From Thermoplasmata archaeon (GTDB lineage: Archaea > Thermoplasmatota > Thermoplasmata > Thermoplasmatales > Thermoplasmataceae): DNA of 6,578 nucleotides. The stretch is from NCBI GenBank assembly GCA_021806345.1, contig JAJZXP010000160.1, forward strand, positions 1-6,578. The letters are read 5' to 3'. The position numbers and the translations under genes were made by a program. Of this stretch, positions 5,233 to 6,578 are shown one piece after another; position 1 is the stretch's first letter, and the number at the start of each line of letters is the position of its first letter. Under the pieces are notes generated by a model. The model ran no database searches and had not been told where the DNA came from. It saw only the letters and a list, made by a program, of their open reading frames with translations.

Positions 5233-5742
5233 TTAAAATCTTTCACCCTGTCTTACCCTCTGCCTTTTAAGCATGTTAAAGAAATACGCAATCAGGATAA
5301 GGCCAACCACCAGAGCCGTTATTCCTCCATAAAGACCTGCTTCAATAGCCTGTGTTATCTGACCTACATGAATCTGTAATACTGATGAGTTGGTTCCTTT
5401 GTTTTCAACGTGCAGTACCCACTGTCCTCCAACAGAAGCCACGATTGATTCTGATATTCCGCTTCCTGTGAAATTTGATTCCAGTAGTTTATTTCCGGAT
5501 GGCTCGGAAATCCATGCTGTAAATTGGTTAGTATTGTTGCTTTTTATAACAACTGAATAAGTAACTAGAGCACCCGCCGTTACATTAACTGGAATTTGCT
5601 GAATATTTTTTCCCAGAACTGTGTATGGATGGCTTTGTATTTCGGATTCCACCACACCATAAACTGATATTCCAAGAATTATCACTGAAACGACTACTAT
5701 TATCATTCCTATTTTCAGTGCTCTTTCTGGAGTCAGGTACAT
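5233..5742 (-). CDS. Unrecognised two-TM membrane protein with an exposed beta-rich domain
   Basis: A 169-residue protein whose family I do not recognise. A hydrophobic segment at about 11-31 follows a short N-terminus with R7 and K10. Residues about 32-132 are polar and rich in S, T, N, V and alternating beta-type patterns. A second membrane segment at about 136-156 is followed by a basic tail (KRQRVRQGERF). The positive-inside rule places both ends in the cytoplasm and the middle domain outside. Four N-glycosylation sequons (N53, N69, N90, N118) all lie in that exposed domain, compatible with a glycosylated archaeal surface protein. The domain might be a small beta sandwich, but that is a guess. 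The ATG at 5742 gives a complete first membrane segment. Its stop is only 2 bp from that of the convergent ferritin-VIT1 gene. It lies downstream of valS on the same strand, but the 111-bp gap and a TATA-like block suggest its own promoter. Confidence 0.75.
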   Translation of the reverse strand: MYLTPERALKIGMIIVVVSVIILGISVYGVVESEIQSHPYTVLGKNIQQIPVNVTAGALVTYSVVIKSNNTNQFTAWISEPSGNKLLESNFTGSGISESIVASVGGQWVLHVENKGTNSSVLQIHVGQITQAIEAGLYGGITALVVGLILIAYFFNMLKRQRVRQGERF

Positions 5743-5769
5743 TTCTTACCAAACTTCCAATACCATCCA

Positions 5770-5783
5770 CTTTATTTTAATTT
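5770..5783 (-). promoter_or_regulatory. Possible TATA-like block for the two-TM protein gene
   Basis: On the minus strand it reads AAATTAAAATAAAG, 28-41 nt upstream of the ATG at 5742, predicting a start site with a leader of only a few bases. It is the only strongly A/T-rich block in the 111-bp gap after valS and supports transcription separate from valS. No T-rich terminator for valS is evident in the gap. Confidence 0.3.
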
Positions 5784-5853
5784 GCGTATACCGCGATACA
5801 AATCATGATCTTCTACTGCTGCTCAACGATTTCAAATTGAATGGATAAAATGA

Positions 5854-6578
5854 TCAGTTCGATATCACAACTGCTTCGTTTTGCTCTCCCCTGACAAATT
5901 TCACGTTGTCTTCCCTCAGGGTCTTTCTTATGATCTCTTCGTATTTTTCATTCAAATCTGTTTTGCATGTCACCAAAAATCCAGTATAGCTTGTCTTGCT
6001 TGATTTCGCGCTGCTTTTTGCCTTTCGAAGCGCAGAAATTAATTCAAGTACTGCTGCGAATTCCCCCATGATATCTTGATTTTTTTCCTCAGGCTCAGGC
6101 CAGGTTTCATTTACAATTAATCCCTGATTGCCCAGCATTCCAAAACATTCTTCAGTTATGTATGGCGTTATGGGAGCGTACAACTTAAGTATATCCGTGA
6201 TAACTCTTCTTGAGACCCATGAAATTTCCTCTCTTTCCTGTGCATTTCCCGATGATATGTAGGGTTTAATCATTTCAAGATAGTTGTCACAGAAGTCACC
6301 CCAGAATAACTGGTCTATTTCTATTCTGGCCTTGGCTATGTCAAAATTCTCATATGCATCTGATGCTTTTTTTATTGTTCTGTTAGATGATTCAAGAATC
6401 CATTTGTTAAATGGCAAAGTTACCTTTTTTTCCTGAGATTTTTCTATTCCGGAGACCAGAGATACCGCATTATATAATTTAATGATTGTTCTCCTTCCCC
6501 TGACCAGTTCCTGTTCCTTTAATGAGATATCATCCCAGGTTGTTACAGAAGTGTCCCATAATCTTACTCCGTCCGCTC
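5854..6578 (-). CDS. valS: Valyl-tRNA synthetase, C-terminal part (cut by window edge)
   Basis: The last 240 codons of a class I valyl-tRNA synthetase, which charges tRNA-Val in the cytoplasm. The open frame runs off the right edge, with its first whole codon at 6574-6576. It begins at ADGVRLWDTS, equivalent to the conserved segment just after KMSKS, so the HIGH, editing and KMSKS regions lie outside. What remains is the helical anticodon-binding domain: EQELVRGRRTIIKLYN (21-36 of this part), FWGDFCDNYLE (91-101), LYAPITPYITEE (132-143) and ETWPEPE (157-163), all typical of ValRS, then a short C-terminal domain. There is no long coiled-coil arm of the bacterial type, which agrees with an archaeal enzyme. 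An internal TTG at 6415-6417 is not the real start, because the conserved sequence continues upstream of it in the same frame. Confidence 0.94.
   Translation of the reverse strand, partial: ADGVRLWDTSVTTWDDISLKEQELVRGRRTIIKLYNAVSLVSGIEKSQEKKVTLPFNKWILESSNRTIKKASDAYENFDIAKARIEIDQLFWGDFCDNYLEMIKPYISSGNAQEREEISWVSRRVITDILKLYAPITPYITEECFGMLGNQGLIVNETWPEPEEKNQDIMGEFAAVLELISALRKAKSSAKSSKTSYTGFLVTCKTDLNEKYEEIIRKTLREDNVKFVRGEQNEAVVISN

Noticed and set aside
5585..5770. 61-codon minus-strand open frame overlapping the two-TM protein gene in another frame
   Set aside because: The overlapping frame encodes a coherent membrane protein with sensible topology, while this one has no pattern.
5786..5809. 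Small palindromes GTATAC, CGCG and ATCATGAT between valS and the two-TM protein gene
   Set aside because: They are 4-8 bp and expected by chance, with no arrangement relative to the promoter that suggests an operator.

Overview
The window looks like chromosomal DNA from a thermoacidophilic euryarchaeon, most likely of the Thermoplasmatales (Thermoplasma / Ferroplasma / Cuniculiplasma type). The evidence is an archaeal Hjc Holliday-junction resolvase, an archaeal-style ValRS C-terminus without the bacterial coiled-coil arm, low GC with many AGA/AGG and ATA codons, and A/T-rich TATA-like boxes about 20-30 nt upstream of several start codons, which is the geometry of leaderless archaeal transcripts. 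The genus assignment is inference.

Layout, left to right: (1) an acetyl-CoA-synthetase-type acyl-CoA ligase on the minus strand (69-1946); (2) a 164-bp divergent promoter region; (3) a plus-strand Hjc resolvase with a TTG start (2111-2629); (4) a 30-bp convergent gap with a possible hairpin; (5) a minus-strand class III PLP aminotransferase or amino-acid racemase (2660-4030); (6) a 210-bp divergent region rich in repeats and palindromes (4031-4240); (7) a plus-strand fusion of a ferritin-like domain to a VIT1/CCC1 iron transporter (4241-5230); (8) only 2 bp later, a convergent minus-strand gene for an unrecognised two-TM protein with an exposed, sequon-rich domain (5233-5742); (9) a 111-bp gap; (10) the 3' part of valS on the minus strand (5854 to the window edge). 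No gene-free stretch exceeds about 210 bp. No tRNA, rRNA, CRISPR array or insertion sequence is visible.

The genes do not form one operon. Strands alternate, and functions are separate: acyl activation, recombination and repair, amino-acid metabolism, iron handling, an envelope protein and translation. Most genes appear to have their own promoter.

I see no clear new multi-gene system. The two points most worth attention are the ferritin-VIT1 fusion with its structured upstream region (an interrupted 17-nt direct repeat whose second copy runs into the start codon, a perfect 12-bp tandem duplication and a 14-bp palindrome), and the acyl-CoA synthetase, whose acyl-pocket motif resembles acetoacetyl- or longer-chain-acyl enzymes rather than true acetate enzymes.
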